The translations under genes were made by a program, and so were the position numbers. Shown here in pieces: positions 38,860-47,074 of a stretch of 64,000 bases of DNA (positions are counted from its first letter, which is position 1; every line of letters begins with the position of its first letter). The notes beneath the pieces are model-generated. The model was not told the origin of the DNA. It saw nothing but the letters and a program-made list of their open reading frames with translations, and ran no database searches. The stretch is from Bradyrhizobium sp. CCGUVB1N3. GTDB lineage: Bacteria; Pseudomonadota; Alphaproteobacteria; Rhizobiales; Xanthobacteraceae. Location of the stretch: NCBI RefSeq assembly GCF_024199925.1, contig NZ_JANADR010000001.1:5149501-5213500 (forward strand). Reading direction: 5' to 3'.

Positions 38860-39771
38860 TCATCGCGATCCTCCCGTTGTCGAGAGTGCGACGAATAGGC
38901 CATTCGACTGCGGTGCAATGGCCGAGAGATCGTGCACGGGAACCGCAGCCGGCTTGTCGGTCGCCGGTCGATCAGATGCCGCTCGTGTCGTGGAAGACAG
39001 TCCGTCAGCGCGGGTGAAAAACAGCGGAGCCCGCGTCCAGGATGAACGCGAAGAGGCCACGACGAGGAGAGGTCCTGGCGTGCTCTCCACATCGACAAAA
39101 GGGACGATGGCAGCAACGTAGGCGACGGTCTCGGCGGGCAGCGGACGATGTCGGTCGCGGTAATCTTCATAGCGGCCGGGACCAGCATTGTAGGCCGCAA
39201 GGAATCCCGGCGAGCCGTAGCGGTCGTGCAGTTCGCGAAGGAAAGCGGCGCCCGCAAAGATGTTGTCGTGCGGATCGAAGGGATCGTGTCCGAGGCCGTA
39301 GCGCACGCGCATCTCCGTCCAGGTCTTGGGCATGAGTTGCATCAAGCCGAGCGCGCCTTTGGGTGACACAGCGCGCCGATCGCCACCGCTTTCGATCCTC
39401 ATAACTGCGCGGATCCAGTCCACCGGAATGCCGAAGCGCTGCGCGGCTTCCGCCACAAGAGTGGCATAGCGCTCGCTCACCTGCTGACGTTGGATTGGTG
39501 CCGCCTGCGCCGCCACCGTTGACCCACCCATCACCAACAGGCCGGCAAGCAGGATAATGGCAAAGCCTGCTAGGTCTCCGCCGTAGCTTGAGCAAGCCGC
39601 AGTGCTCGTGCCCGTCGAAGGCGTGCTCCGTGCGCCAACCCGCGGTCGCCGTTGACGGCCGCGCGCGACCGCCGACTGATGCTTGAGGGGGATCAGGCGA
39701 GGAGACGACACGAACAAGGAGATCGAGCTCTGATGCGCCTTGCAGCCAGCACACGCGACGGGATCCTGCAT
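38860..39771 (-). CDS. Lytic transglycosylase (VirB1-like)
   Basis: A 303-residue protein with a membrane/signal segment at about 66-90 and an SLT domain: catalytic Glu127 in MRIESGGDR, then SPKGALGLMQLMP and FLAAYNAGPGRYEDY. It opens peptidoglycan for the conjugation apparatus. The N-terminal 65 residues before the membrane segment are unusual for this family, but the ATG is only 4 bp after the DUF736 stop, which supports it. The tail after about 250 is low-complexity. Confidence 0.85.
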   Translation of the reverse strand: MQDPVACAGCKAHQSSISLFVSSPRLIPLKHQSAVARGRQRRPRVGARSTPSTGTSTAACSSYGGDLAGFAIILLAGLLVMGGSTVAAQAAPIQRQQVSERYATLVAEAAQRFGIPVDWIRAVMRIESGGDRRAVSPKGALGLMQLMPKTWTEMRVRYGLGHDPFDPHDNIFAGAAFLRELHDRYGSPGFLAAYNAGPGRYEDYRDRHRPLPAETVAYVAAIVPFVDVESTPGPLLVVASSRSSWTRAPLFFTRADGLSSTTRAASDRPATDKPAAVPVHDLSAIAPQSNGLFVALSTTGGSR

Positions 39772-39775
39772 GCGA

Positions 39776-40111
39776 TCAGTCCCGCTCGGCGCGCTTGGGC
39801 TGACGATTCCAGTTCAGCGTCCAGATCGATTTGTCGTCGCTCGACTGGAAGAGATTGGCGCGGATCGGGCGCGATAGCGTGGGATCGTCGATGACCAGCG
39901 AAACGTACTCGCCCGCCTTTTCGCCGGTGCGCTTCCAGCCAGCGCCGATCTCCGGACCTTCGCCATCGCCGAGGCGGATTCGGTAGTCCGGCGCGTTTTC
40001 GGCATCTGAGGATTCGGCCGGGACGAGGGTGAGAATTCGCTCGAAGAACAGCGTTTCAATGCGCCCGGTGAATCCGGATTTCTCGCGGGTGAACTGGCCG
40101 ATTTGCGTCAT
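39776..40111 (-). CDS. DUF736 protein (copy 1)
   Basis: A 111-residue DUF736 protein (MTQIGQFTREKSGFTGRI at the start). It is a widely conserved small protein of rhizobial conjugative elements with no firm function. AAGGAGG precedes ATG 40111. It sits between traF and the transglycosylase gene. A second DUF736 gene of different sequence lies at 45.7 kb; both share the TGEIV/TGRIETL strand and the LFDDEEG/LFQSSDD turn. Confidence 0.85.
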   Translation of the reverse strand: MTQIGQFTREKSGFTGRIETLFFERILTLVPAESSDAENAPDYRIRLGDGEGPEIGAGWKRTGEKAGEYVSLVIDDPTLSRPIRANLFQSSDDKSIWTLNWNRQPKRAERD

Positions 40112-40145
40112 GGAAACCTCCTTGCTTGCTGGGTTGTGAAGCGGG

Positions 40146-40691
40146 TCAATGGGTGGCGGCACGCCAGACGAAACGGCCGTCGCCGGCCTCATCCGTCCAA
40201 AGCGGGACGGCGCGCGCGATGATCGAGCTCGCTGGCAGCGAGCCGAAATAGCGTCCGTCCAGGCTGTCCGGGACGGTCGGGTTCATGAGGAAGACCTCGC
40301 CCGGCTCAAGCGTGGTGCAACCGCTCCAACGCGGCAGCGGACGGCCGAGATGATCGCGATCCTGCGCGGCGCCGACATCGACAGCATCGACGGTGACGGT
40401 GTCGCCGGACCGGCACACGGTCTGTCCGGGCAGCGCCATCACATGCTTCAGCAGCGGCACGCCCTTTGGCAGGAAGCCGCCCTCGGCAAGGAAGTTCGCG
40501 ATCGCCTCTGGGAGCCGCACCACGACTAGGTCGAGCGCGTGCAGTTCACCGATGGGATGTAGCGCATAGAGCCCCGTCGGCGTGCTTGCTGTGGCGTTCC
40601 AGATCAATCGCGGCGCGGGATGAACGAACACTGCGCCGCAGCCGGCGAGCATTATGATGTATGTCATCATGAGGTAGCCGAAGCGGGTCAT
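40146..40691 (-). CDS. traF: Conjugative signal peptidase TraF (S26 family)
   Basis: A 181-residue S26 peptidase. An N-terminal membrane helix is followed by the catalytic serine region ASTPTGLY and the lysine region PLLKHVMALPGQ; the box with DSLDGRYFGSLP near the C-terminus completes the fold. In the P-type system TraF matures and cyclises the TrbC pilin. It overlaps the DUF2840 gene by 4 bp. Confidence 0.92.
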   Translation of the reverse strand: MTRFGYLMMTYIIMLAGCGAVFVHPAPRLIWNATASTPTGLYALHPIGELHALDLVVVRLPEAIANFLAEGGFLPKGVPLLKHVMALPGQTVCRSGDTVTVDAVDVGAAQDRDHLGRPLPRWSGCTTLEPGEVFLMNPTVPDSLDGRYFGSLPASSIIARAVPLWTDEAGDGRFVWRAATH

Positions 40692-41206
40692 GGCGTGACA
40701 CTCCGGCGCTTGAGCCAGGCGACATGCTGCTCGCGCGTGTAGGCGCGTGGCACATGGCCGGCGGCGAGGCGGTTGTGGAGATGCCGCCAGTATTCGGGGG
40801 CGGCGTCGGCCGGATCGATGGCGAGTGCCTCAATGGCATCGACCGCCTGCAACACGCGCTCGACCTTCGGCCAGCTATCGACGCGCAGCAGGATCTCGCC
40901 GCCGGGACGCACGAAAGGCAGCGTCTGATAGCGCTGGCCATTCTCCACGGCACGAACGATGTCCATGCGCGAGACCACGGTGCCATAGTCGTTGGAGGCC
41001 CAGCGGACGAAGCCGAAAATGCTGTCGGGCGCAAAGCTTGAGACGCTGCGGCGACGGTCGAGAATCTTCTCTTCAGTGCGACGGCCGAAGCGCAGCCAGT
41101 GCTCGATTCGCTTCTCGATCCAGGTCAGTTCGACATGCGTGAGCGCAACCCTGCGCCGATGCGAGGACGGCACGGCACGTGGCGGCAAGGCCTCATTGTC
41201 GTTCAT
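40688..41206 (-). CDS. DUF2840 protein
   Basis: A 172-residue DUF2840 protein, recognised by LTHVELTWIEKRIEHWLRFGR and FAPDSIFGFVRWASNDYGT. It is found almost only in alphaproteobacterial conjugative elements between parA and traF. No activity is known to me. It overlaps both neighbours by 4 bp, as part of a tight repA-parA-RHH-DUF2840-traF operon. Confidence 0.87.
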   Translation of the reverse strand: MNDNEALPPRAVPSSHRRRVALTHVELTWIEKRIEHWLRFGRRTEEKILDRRRSVSSFAPDSIFGFVRWASNDYGTVVSRMDIVRAVENGQRYQTLPFVRPGGEILLRVDSWPKVERVLQAVDAIEALAIDPADAAPEYWRHLHNRLAAGHVPRAYTREQHVAWLKRRSVTP

Positions 41207-41457
41207 GACGGCTCTCCGGTATCGGTGGGGAACTCGCGCGCCAGCAGCTCGCGCAGCATGTCGGCGACGGTGACACCGCGCTGGAATGCGGCGACCTTGA
41301 TGCGACCGCGTAGCGCGGGCGTGACGTCGATGGTCAGACGCGCGGTGAACGCGTCTGCATCATCCGTGCGGCGCGGCGACGTATCGCTGGCCTTGATCCA
41401 GCTTTCGGCATCGCCCGGCCTGGACGCGAAGCCGCGTTTGGTGGAACGCTCGCTCAT
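41203..41457 (-). CDS. Ribbon-helix-helix protein partner of ParA
   Basis: An 84-residue protein whose C-terminal half (ARLTIDVTPALRGRIKVAAFQRGVTVADMLRELL) is a ribbon-helix-helix like ParG-type centromere-binding proteins. It starts within the last bases of parA. With ParA it could make the element's partition pair, although a ParB-family protein is also encoded at 57.5 kb. Confidence 0.75.
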   Translation of the reverse strand: MSERSTKRGFASRPGDAESWIKASDTSPRRTDDADAFTARLTIDVTPALRGRIKVAAFQRGVTVADMLRELLAREFPTDTGEPS

Positions 41458-42092
41458 GGCGCGAACCTCGCAACTTCAGAGGCGAGCGCGACGATCTCGC
41501 GGGCAGCGGGGCTCTCATCGGCAAATTCGAAGACGAGCCGGCCGGACTGGGCGGCATCGGCGAAGACGACGCGCTGACCGATGGTGCTCGCGAGCACCGG
41601 CGGATCATGCTCGGCGAGTGTTTCCGCCGTCTCGCGGGCGATCATCGTGCGTGCGCCGCAGCGATTGAGCACAAAGCGGGCGGCGAGCTGCGGACGATAG
41701 ATACGGGCCTCGCGCAGCAGATCCAGCATCTCGGCGGACGCCCAGCCGTCGAACGGCGAGGGCTGCACGGGGATCAGCACGAGGTCGGCCGCCAGCAGTG
41801 CCGAGCGCATCAGTCCGGCGACGCGCGGTGGCCCGTCAATGACGACGTGATCGGCAGCGCGCGCGATCTCCGGCGCCTCGCGATGGAGCGTGTCGCGCGC
41901 AAGACCAACGACGCCGAACAGCCGCGCGACGTTCTCCCGCGCCCGTTGCTGCGACCAGTCGAGTGCTGAGCCCTGCGGGTCGGCATCGATCAGCGTCACG
42001 CGCTTTCCGCGCAGCGCCCATTCGCCTGCGAGGTGCAGGGCGAGCGTGGTCTTGCCGACACCGCCCTTCTGGTTGAGCACCGCGACAATCAT
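41454..42092 (-). CDS. parA: ParA-family partition ATPase
   Basis: A 212-residue ParA/MinD-like ATPase with the deviant Walker A KGGVGKTT (about 9-16), the DADPQGSALDW switch and the VVIDGPPR Walker B. It is the short type without an N-terminal DNA-binding domain. It probably moves or anchors the element during division together with the adjacent ribbon-helix-helix protein. It overlaps repA and the downstream gene by 4 bp each. Confidence 0.92.
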   Translation of the reverse strand: MIVAVLNQKGGVGKTTLALHLAGEWALRGKRVTLIDADPQGSALDWSQQRARENVARLFGVVGLARDTLHREAPEIARAADHVVIDGPPRVAGLMRSALLAADLVLIPVQPSPFDGWASAEMLDLLREARIYRPQLAARFVLNRCGARTMIARETAETLAEHDPPVLASTIGQRVVFADAAQSGRLVFEFADESPAAREIVALASEVARFAP

Positions 42093-43204
42093 CGCTTGCC
42101 TCCCGGCTTGTGGTCGGGAGGAGGCAGGGATTGTTCGCTTGAGTGCGTGGTTGGCGGCTCATCGCTCGCGGCGGTGTTATCCGCAACACGCACCGGCCCA
42201 CTACAACAGTTAGATTCTAAGTTAGACTCTAAGTTACGGCCCGGGATCGTCGCGTCTTGCCAAAGCGTTAGCTGTGGTTTGCACTCCCGAAATCCCGATA
42301 CCGGCACGCCCGAAGTCCCGATAGCGCGCACGCCCGAAGTCCCGAGCTGATTCACAGCACCATCCACAGGGGCTGTGGATGACTTACCTGGCAGGATACG
42401 CAGTAGCTCGTTGCGATCGGTGCGCTCGATGCTCAGGCGGTAGCCCGGCAGCGGTTGACGGGCAGCGATCCGGCGGAGATCAAAGGCGAAGTCAGCGAGC
42501 TTGGCGAGGCTGCCGGATTTCTCGTGAAGATGCGCGACCTCGAACAGCCAACCCATCGGTTGGCGGCCGGCATGCTTGCGCGCGACGCGGTACAGCCAGC
42601 GCTCGATCCCGCCGGTCAGGCTGAAGTACGCCGGGTCGATCGTGAGAACGAGGGAGCGATCGATGACGCCACGATAAAACCAGTCGGGGAGGACGAACTC
42701 CATGCCTTCGACGCGACCGTCGGCCCTCGCGCATTCCTCCCATTCGTTGATCCAGGAGAATTGGTGACGCCGCCAATGTTCGCCCTGCCGGATGCTGGTG
42801 CGGATGACGGTCGCCTGGAGGCGGGCCAGTGCCCCCTTGAGCAGCTTGTAGTCGCGCGCCCCGGTTTGCCGGCGGATTGCGGTCAGAAGCTGGTATGGCG
42901 TGAAGCGCAGAAAGCGCGAGGTCTTCAGACCAAGGTTTTCAGCCTCGACGATCTGGCTGGCCGCCCAAATCAGCACGTCGGCGTCCCAAATCGACGCCAT
43001 GCCATGCTCGGGAACCGCATAGACTTCGACGCGGACGTCGCCGGCCTGGTAGAGAATGGGCTTCGTGCGCTTGGCCTTGGCAAGCGAGAAGAATGGCCGC
43101 TCCATCAGGTCGCGCTGATCGCGCGGGCTGGCGTCGCTCGTGGCGACAACGAACGGGTCGAGCTTGCTTCGCTCGCTGGGCACAATGAGGCGGCGCGACG
43201 ACAT
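42089..43204 (-). CDS. repA: Replication initiator protein A (RepA)
   Basis: A 371-residue initiator of the RepA type found in alphaproteobacterial conjugative elements, with LIVPSERSKLDPFV, YQAGDVRVEVYAVPEHGMASIWD and LVLTIDPAYFSLTGGIERWLYRVARKHAG. It should let the circular form replicate. The last 100 residues are low-complexity and encoded by DNA repeats (see the adjacent repeat feature). The ribosome site before ATG 43204 is weak, and the AlpA-like gene ends 14 bp upstream, so coupling is likely. Confidence 0.85.
   Translation of the reverse strand: MSSRRLIVPSERSKLDPFVVATSDASPRDQRDLMERPFFSLAKAKRTKPILYQAGDVRVEVYAVPEHGMASIWDADVLIWAASQIVEAENLGLKTSRFLRFTPYQLLTAIRRQTGARDYKLLKGALARLQATVIRTSIRQGEHWRRHQFSWINEWEECARADGRVEGMEFVLPDWFYRGVIDRSLVLTIDPAYFSLTGGIERWLYRVARKHAGRQPMGWLFEVAHLHEKSGSLAKLADFAFDLRRIAARQPLPGYRLSIERTDRNELLRILPGKSSTAPVDGAVNQLGTSGVRAIGTSGVPVSGFRECKPQLTLWQDATIPGRNLESNLESNCCSGPVRVADNTAASDEPPTTHSSEQSLPPPDHKPGGKR
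42177..42381. repeat. Iteron-like repeats, DnaA-like box and inverted repeat inside repA (candidate oriV)
   Basis: In the 3' end of repA there are, left to right, TTATCCGCA (one mismatch from the DnaA box, 42177-42185), two 12-bp direct repeats TTAGA(T/C)TCTAAG (42210-42233), three 18-19-bp direct repeats CACGCCCGAAGTCCCGA at 23- and 24-bp spacing (42282-42346), and a perfect inverted repeat CATCCACAG-GGG-CTGTGGATG (42361-42381) whose arms resemble DnaA boxes. This is the layout of an iteron origin. Confidence 0.6.
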
Positions 43205-43218
43205 GGGCGAGCGTTGCC

Positions 43219-43470
43219 TTAGCGATGCGCATTGCCGGCGGCGCGGGCCTCGACGTAGCGAGGGTCCGACGTTGACGTGCAGGCGGCCTGATCTGCCCAG
43301 GCTTCGAGATCGCCGATGGCGTAGACGACGCGGCCGCCGAGCTTGCGGAAGGTCGGGCCGTTGCCATGGCAGCGGTATTTCTCCAGCGTACGCGGCGAGA
43401 GGCCAAGGAGGCGCGCGGCCTCGGGGGTGCGCACGTAGCGCGTGGTAAGCTGCGCGGTCCGGTCGAGCAT
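43219..43470 (-). CDS. AlpA/HTH_17-type DNA-binding protein
   Basis: An 83-residue protein with a MerR-like helix-turn-helix (RTPEAARLLGLSPRTLEKYRCHGNGP, then FRKLGGRVVYAIGDLEAW), the form of excisionase/AlpA-like proteins. It is first in the repA-parA operon and could regulate it or act as a directionality factor for excision. No integrase lies in the window. Confidence 0.82.
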   Translation of the reverse strand: MLDRTAQLTTRYVRTPEAARLLGLSPRTLEKYRCHGNGPTFRKLGGRVVYAIGDLEAWADQAACTSTSDPRYVEARAAGNAHR

Positions 43471-43679
43471 GGGATATCTCCGTCTTGCCTCGAAGCGCCG
43501 CGGCCAAGTCGCGGCATGTCGGGGCCAGAGTGGCGGAGAGTTCAGGCGTTGGGGGTGGACGAAAATATTTGCCGGTGCGTGTCCCCCTACGTTCGCGACA
43601 AGGCGAGCTGAGGCATTGCCAGCGGGCGCGGCGCGATCGGTGTGATTGCAGCGGATTACGTAGAAGATTGACGCGCGCG

Positions 43680-44321
43680 TCAGAAACCGCGCAGGAGTTT
43701 TAGATAACCTCGCTCGACCAAGGCTATCGACTCGTGAATGAGGCGGTTCGCCTTACGGCGAGCATGCGAATCCTTCCACTCGACCGAACGACGCTGGGCG
43801 TGATCGGAGGCCAGCACCTTCGCAGCCACGTCGCGCGGGCCACCACCTAGGTCGTGGACGTCGAAGGCGTGAAGGAGCTGAATCAATCGCCGCTTCTGAA
43901 ACGACGTCAACCGCAGAGCCGCCGGCAGAAGACCGATACGCTGGTCCCCAAGACGACGAACGAAGTTTAGCGCGACCTCGAGCCGCAGTTCGCCCATGCT
44001 ATCGAGCGGCACGAGCACGGCAGGACGTCGCGCGGCCTGCTCGTCTTGCAGGCGCAAGTGAAGCTCGCCTGATCCGTCTGCGATCACCAGCTCGCGTCCG
44101 TCGGCATCGGTCCGCTCGATGAGCGGCTGCCCAAGGACGTTACGATCGACGGGTGTGGTGGTTTCGAAGCCGGAAGGCGCCGGCTCCAGGATCACAGTTC
44201 CCGGCGATACCTGGGGCAGCCATAGGGTGGGTTCAAGTCCAACGGGAGAGGCGGGGTCATGGGCGACACCGTAACCTCCAACGACGTGCGAGCTCGGAAC
44301 GGACAGTCTCGGGATCAGCAC
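43680..44321 (-). CDS. DUF2285 protein (possibly split from the DUF6499 gene by a frameshift)
   Basis: Reading frame of 213 codons whose C-terminal 75 residues (RLTSFQKRRLIQLLHAFD to LVERGYLKLLRGF) form a DUF2285-like DNA-binding domain. The segment PTLWLPQVSPGTVILEPAPSGF is the usual linker that in relatives follows directly on a DUF6499 domain. Here that domain is in another frame, with its stop overlapping this frame at 44257. No good start exists at the junction; a GTG at 44321 lacks proper spacing from a ribosome site. Either the gene pair is frameshifted, or it is expressed as two overlapping genes. Confidence 0.65.
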   Translation of the reverse strand: MLIPRLSVPSSHVVGGYGVAHDPASPVGLEPTLWLPQVSPGTVILEPAPSGFETTTPVDRNVLGQPLIERTDADGRELVIADGSGELHLRLQDEQAARRPAVLVPLDSMGELRLEVALNFVRRLGDQRIGLLPAALRLTSFQKRRLIQLLHAFDVHDLGGGPRDVAAKVLASDHAQRRSVEWKDSHARRKANRLIHESIALVERGYLKLLRGF

Positions 44322-44466
44322 CCTCGCGTGTGATCTGGCGCTGTGTACGGGCGAAGTCGCGGCGGTAGTCAGCGTTGCGGCGAAGGAACTCGAGGGCGAA
44401 GCCCGGGCGTTCGAGACGATTTAGGCGTTCAATCGTCTCCGGCGAGCGCCAATACTGTGTGGGCAT
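44257..44466 (-). CDS. DUF6499 (transcriptional-regulator-type) small protein
   Basis: A 69-residue protein with the typical opening WRSPETIERLNRLERPGFALEFLRRNADYRRDF of DUF6499 domains, ending at RWRLRCRP. In many relatives this domain is fused to DUF2285 in one chain. Its TGA overlaps the following frame. The start at MPTQYWRS fits the family better than an upstream in-frame ATG. Confidence 0.75.
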   Translation of the reverse strand: MPTQYWRSPETIERLNRLERPGFALEFLRRNADYRRDFARTQRQITREGADPETVRSELARRWRLRCRP

Positions 44467-44597
44467 GGTGTGTCCTCTTGCTTCTTCACGTTCCGCGCTC
44501 CCCAGCGAAGGCCACGGCACGATCAGAAAAGAGGGGTCGGCAAGCTAGACCTCGAAGTTGCATCACGCGTGATCGCAACTTGCGTGACAGGAGCAGC

Positions 44598-44861
44598 TCA
44601 CTGCATCGGTGGTTCCAACAAATGCTGATATCCGGCGTCCGTCATCCATCGCGCGCGGGCCAGATGGCTGTCATGGACGATTTTGGCACGATCGGGTTCT
44701 CGCGCGGGATCAAGACCGAAGAGCGCTTCAACGACCTCACGCCAATCGGCGCCCTCTTCTTCGGCCATTAGCAACCGAACGTAGATTGCAAGATGTTTCT
44801 CGTCGTAGGCGTTCACGCGATCGGTTTGTGGCGGGCGATCCTGAAATGGTGGTACGTTCAT
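44598..44861 (-). CDS. DUF2285-like small DNA-binding protein
   Basis: A protein of about 87 residues. The core AYDEKHLAIYVRLLMAEEEGADWREVVEALFGLDP followed by HLARARWMTDAGYQHLL resembles DUF2285-family ICE proteins. ATG 44861 is preceded at nine bases by GGGGGAG; an upstream in-frame ATG at 44900 is possible. It is probably a regulator and may cooperate with the DUF6499/DUF2285 gene 130 bp downstream. Confidence 0.65.
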   Translation of the reverse strand: MNVPPFQDRPPQTDRVNAYDEKHLAIYVRLLMAEEEGADWREVVEALFGLDPAREPDRAKIVHDSHLARARWMTDAGYQHLLEPPMQ

Positions 44862-45265
44862 TGCAATCATCTCCCCCAGCATCAAAGCAATGCCGGACAT
44901 TCATTTGACGGCGGGAACTTTGCAACACGCGAAATGTCGCGCGACCCAGACCGTGATGCATAGGCCGCATCACGGTGTGCCCGCAGGTGGCGAACGATGG
45001 CTCGTAAGGCACCGGCGCTCTCTAAATCGTGAATCGGCGCCCGCTGAACACGCCCGGCACGAAATCGCAACCCGGTTCGGCATCCTGCTGACGCCCTCGG
45101 CGGTACGGAGTCCGTACCGTCGGACCCCCGCGCTGATCGCCAACCGTTCATCATGCATCCGGTTCGGGCTTTGAGGCACATCGACAGCTTCGATCATTGG
45201 GGTCTGCCCGATTGTAGAGAATACTCCGTGGTGAAATACTCTTCAATAGACCTCTCTCATCTACC
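44862..45265. other. Intergenic region before the XRE regulator
   Basis: About 404 bp without a gene I can support. Two AATACTC direct repeats 15 bp apart (45219-45242) lie shortly before the XRE start and could be its own operator or the -35/-10 region. Divergent promoters for the genes on either side must lie here. Confidence 0.4.
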
Positions 45266-45508
45266 ATGGAGATACGGGAGATTCTGGCGCGCAATTTGAG
45301 AAAGCACCGGCAGGCCGCAGGCCTGTCTCAGGAGGAGCTTGCCCATCGCGCCGAGATCGATCGCGGTTACATCAGTTCACTCGAGCGCTGCCGGTATGCG
45401 GCCAGCATCGACGTGCTCGATCGACTTGCCCGTGAGTTAGGAGTCGAAGCAGCGGATCTCTTGCAGAAGAAAGCGCGCGGCACGCTACGCGGAAAGCGGG
45501 CCACTTGA
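45266..45508 (+). CDS. XRE-family helix-turn-helix regulator
   Basis: An 80-residue Cro/C1-type protein. The five-helix domain is clear (LRKHRQAAGLSQEELAHRAEIDRGYISSLE), and it has no further domain. It is similar to small ICE regulators that act as repressors of transfer or excision. It stands alone on the plus strand among minus-strand genes, a common place for the element's master switch. Confidence 0.85.
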   Translation: MEIREILARNLRKHRQAAGLSQEELAHRAEIDRGYISSLERCRYAASIDVLDRLARELGVEAADLLQKKARGTLRGKRAT

Positions 45509-45679
45509 CGACTTGAGAAATTGAGCTGGCCGAACATCGTCGAGCGCATTGAAGGCCAACGAAACGCGGCCAATCAAACCGTGACGAGCCCGCCGCCGCT
45601 GACCAGGATCTATTCCGCCGTCCCCAACTACTCCGTCGCCGTTCATTGAAAGCCCGCGCGGCACTCCTCGGGGAGGGTG

Positions 45680-45710
45680 ATGCCCCGCCCGGACCAACCG
45701 GGCGGGGCAT
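45680..45710 (-). terminator. Hairpin terminator after the second DUF736 gene
   Basis: A perfect 13-bp stem (ATGCCCCGCCCGG with a 5-nt loop) begins about 10 bp after the DUF736 stop. There is no long U-tract, but position and strength suit a transcription terminator; it may also stop the convergent XRE transcript. Confidence 0.65.
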
Positions 45711-45720
45711 TGTACGCGTC

Positions 45721-46047
45721 TCAGTCGCTGCGCCGACCGTTGGGGCGGGACCAGATCAGGCTGTGGCCATCGCCCTCCTCGTCGTCGAAGAGATTGGCGA
45801 AGATCGGAGCAGTGAAGCTCGGATCGTCGAGCTTGAGGCCGAGATAGTCGCGGCCCTCGTTGGAGCGCTTGGCCCAGGCGGCGCCGATCTCAACCCGGCC
45901 AACATAGACGCGGTGGCTGGGGCTGTTCTCACCGGAGCGGTTGGTCTCGGGGACAATCCGGACGTTCTTGGCCTGGAGCGAGAGGGTCACGATTTCGCCG
46001 GTGAACTCGTTGTTGCCGGTCTTCTTGAAGGTGCCGATGGTCGCCAT
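45721..46047 (-). CDS. DUF736 protein (copy 2)
   Basis: A 108-residue DUF736 protein (MATIGTFKKTGNNEFTGEI). An AAGGAG site precedes ATG 46047. It is monocistronic, ends at a strong hairpin, and its leader contains an inverted repeat, so it is probably expressed strongly and separately from the copy inside the traF operon. Function unknown; the family is conserved across rhizobial mobile elements. Confidence 0.85.
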   Translation of the reverse strand: MATIGTFKKTGNNEFTGEIVTLSLQAKNVRIVPETNRSGENSPSHRVYVGRVEIGAAWAKRSNEGRDYLGLKLDDPSFTAPIFANLFDDEEGDGHSLIWSRPNGRRSD

Positions 46048-46073
46048 GGAAGTTCTCCTTGATCTCTGTTTTC

Positions 46074-46147
46074 CGAGCCCGCACCTTGCGGCCTCGATGG
46101 TGATCGACAGGCCGGAGGCGATCGACGGCGCACCCCGCAGGGGCTCG
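46074..46147 (-). promoter_or_regulatory. Structured leader of the second DUF736 gene
   Basis: Arms CGAGCCC and GGGCTCG enclose about 60 nt just upstream of the ribosome site. It may be a 5'-UTR structure or a hairpin promoter active on single-stranded DNA; neither is shown. Confidence 0.4.
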
Positions 46148-46475
46148 ACAGCAAAGGAGGAACTTTCTTGTCTCGCGCGAGGAATGACGGCGCAGCCGGC
46201 AGGGGAAGAAAGTTGCGACGCCGCTGTTGCGCCTTAGGCGATCGAGGCTTCAGCCGGCCTTCGGCCAGATCAATCCATCAAAGAGGCCGTTCGGTGCGCC
46301 TCGGCCTGACAGAGCTGGCAATCAGGGAGAACCCGGCGATTTCGACAGCACCGAGAGTCCGGCGAGTGAGTTCGATGGTGGCAGGCCCCCTCTCCTGTCA
46401 GCAACGGACGGATTTGGCGCTCGTGATCGCACCTCGGCGGGACGGCCCGTTCACGTTTGTTGTTGGCCATATCCT
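46148..46475. other. Intergenic region with a doubtful Cys/His-rich small frame
   Basis: No gene is certain. A minus-strand frame from an ATG at 46470 to 46270 encodes 66 residues with six cysteines and several histidines (for example CDHERQ and CQLCQ), which could be a small zinc protein, but I see no ribosome site or known family. Confidence 0.3.
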
Positions 46476-46652
46476 TCAGACGACACCGCTTGGTCCATGC
46501 CTCCATGATGACATGACGAAGCTGGCCCTTGCGACGATCGCTCGAGCTTCGTCAGCCAGATCGACCTCATTCAACTCGGCGACGAGGGCCGCATGCGTTC
46601 CGGATATTTGATCCAGTCCCGCCCTCAATGTGAAGCTACAGTCCGCTACCAT
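46476..46652 (-). CDS. Small protein coupled to the membrane protein gene (hypothetical)
   Basis: A 58-codon frame that begins in a TAATG overlap with the stop of the membrane-protein gene. The product is hydrophilic and mostly helical (LVAELNEVDLADEARAIVARASF). The overlap suggests translational coupling, which is why I list it. No family is recognised. Confidence 0.35.
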   Translation of the reverse strand: MVADCSFTLRAGLDQISGTHAALVAELNEVDLADEARAIVARASFVMSSWRHGPSGVV

Positions 46653-47074
46653 TAACCGGCAGGTCCGGGTGCGGTCTTTCCAGTGATGCGGACGAACGCC
46701 GCGATGCTGGCGGCAATGGCTCCCACGACAGCAAATATCGTCTGCCAGATCGGTGCAGGCATCGCGATTAGCGCGATTCCATGCGTGGCGCTGTAACCGG
46801 CGACAGTGGCGGGCGCGACGTAGAGAACGACGATCAGCATTCGAAGCCAGGTCCACGGCACATAGGCGAGCGCAAGCTGGCCGATGCCGAAGGTCGCGCC
46901 GGCCGCGCCGAGACCCACGGCAATGCAGCCGAGCACACCGGCACCGGTATGAAAGGCCCAGATGCCGGTCGTGAGGCCAACGAAAAACGGGAGGGCAAAG
47001 ACAGCAAGGGTGAACAGCAGCCAGCAAAGGAAGCCAATGCCGGTGATGACGAGCAGCGGTCCAACGATGATCAT
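46652..47074 (-). CDS. Hypothetical polytopic membrane protein
   Basis: A 140-residue protein with about four hydrophobic segments (roughly 2-30, 38-60, 70-95 and 105-130), starting MIIVGPLLVITGIGFLCW. The glycine- and alanine-rich helices give no family clue. It is found between DUF736 and other element genes, so a role in the envelope during transfer is possible but unproven. The start is chosen at the beginning of the first helix. Confidence 0.6.
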   Translation of the reverse strand: MIIVGPLLVITGIGFLCWLLFTLAVFALPFFVGLTTGIWAFHTGAGVLGCIAVGLGAAGATFGIGQLALAYVPWTWLRMLIVVLYVAPATVAGYSATHGIALIAMPAPIWQTIFAVVGAIAASIAAFVRITGKTAPGPAG

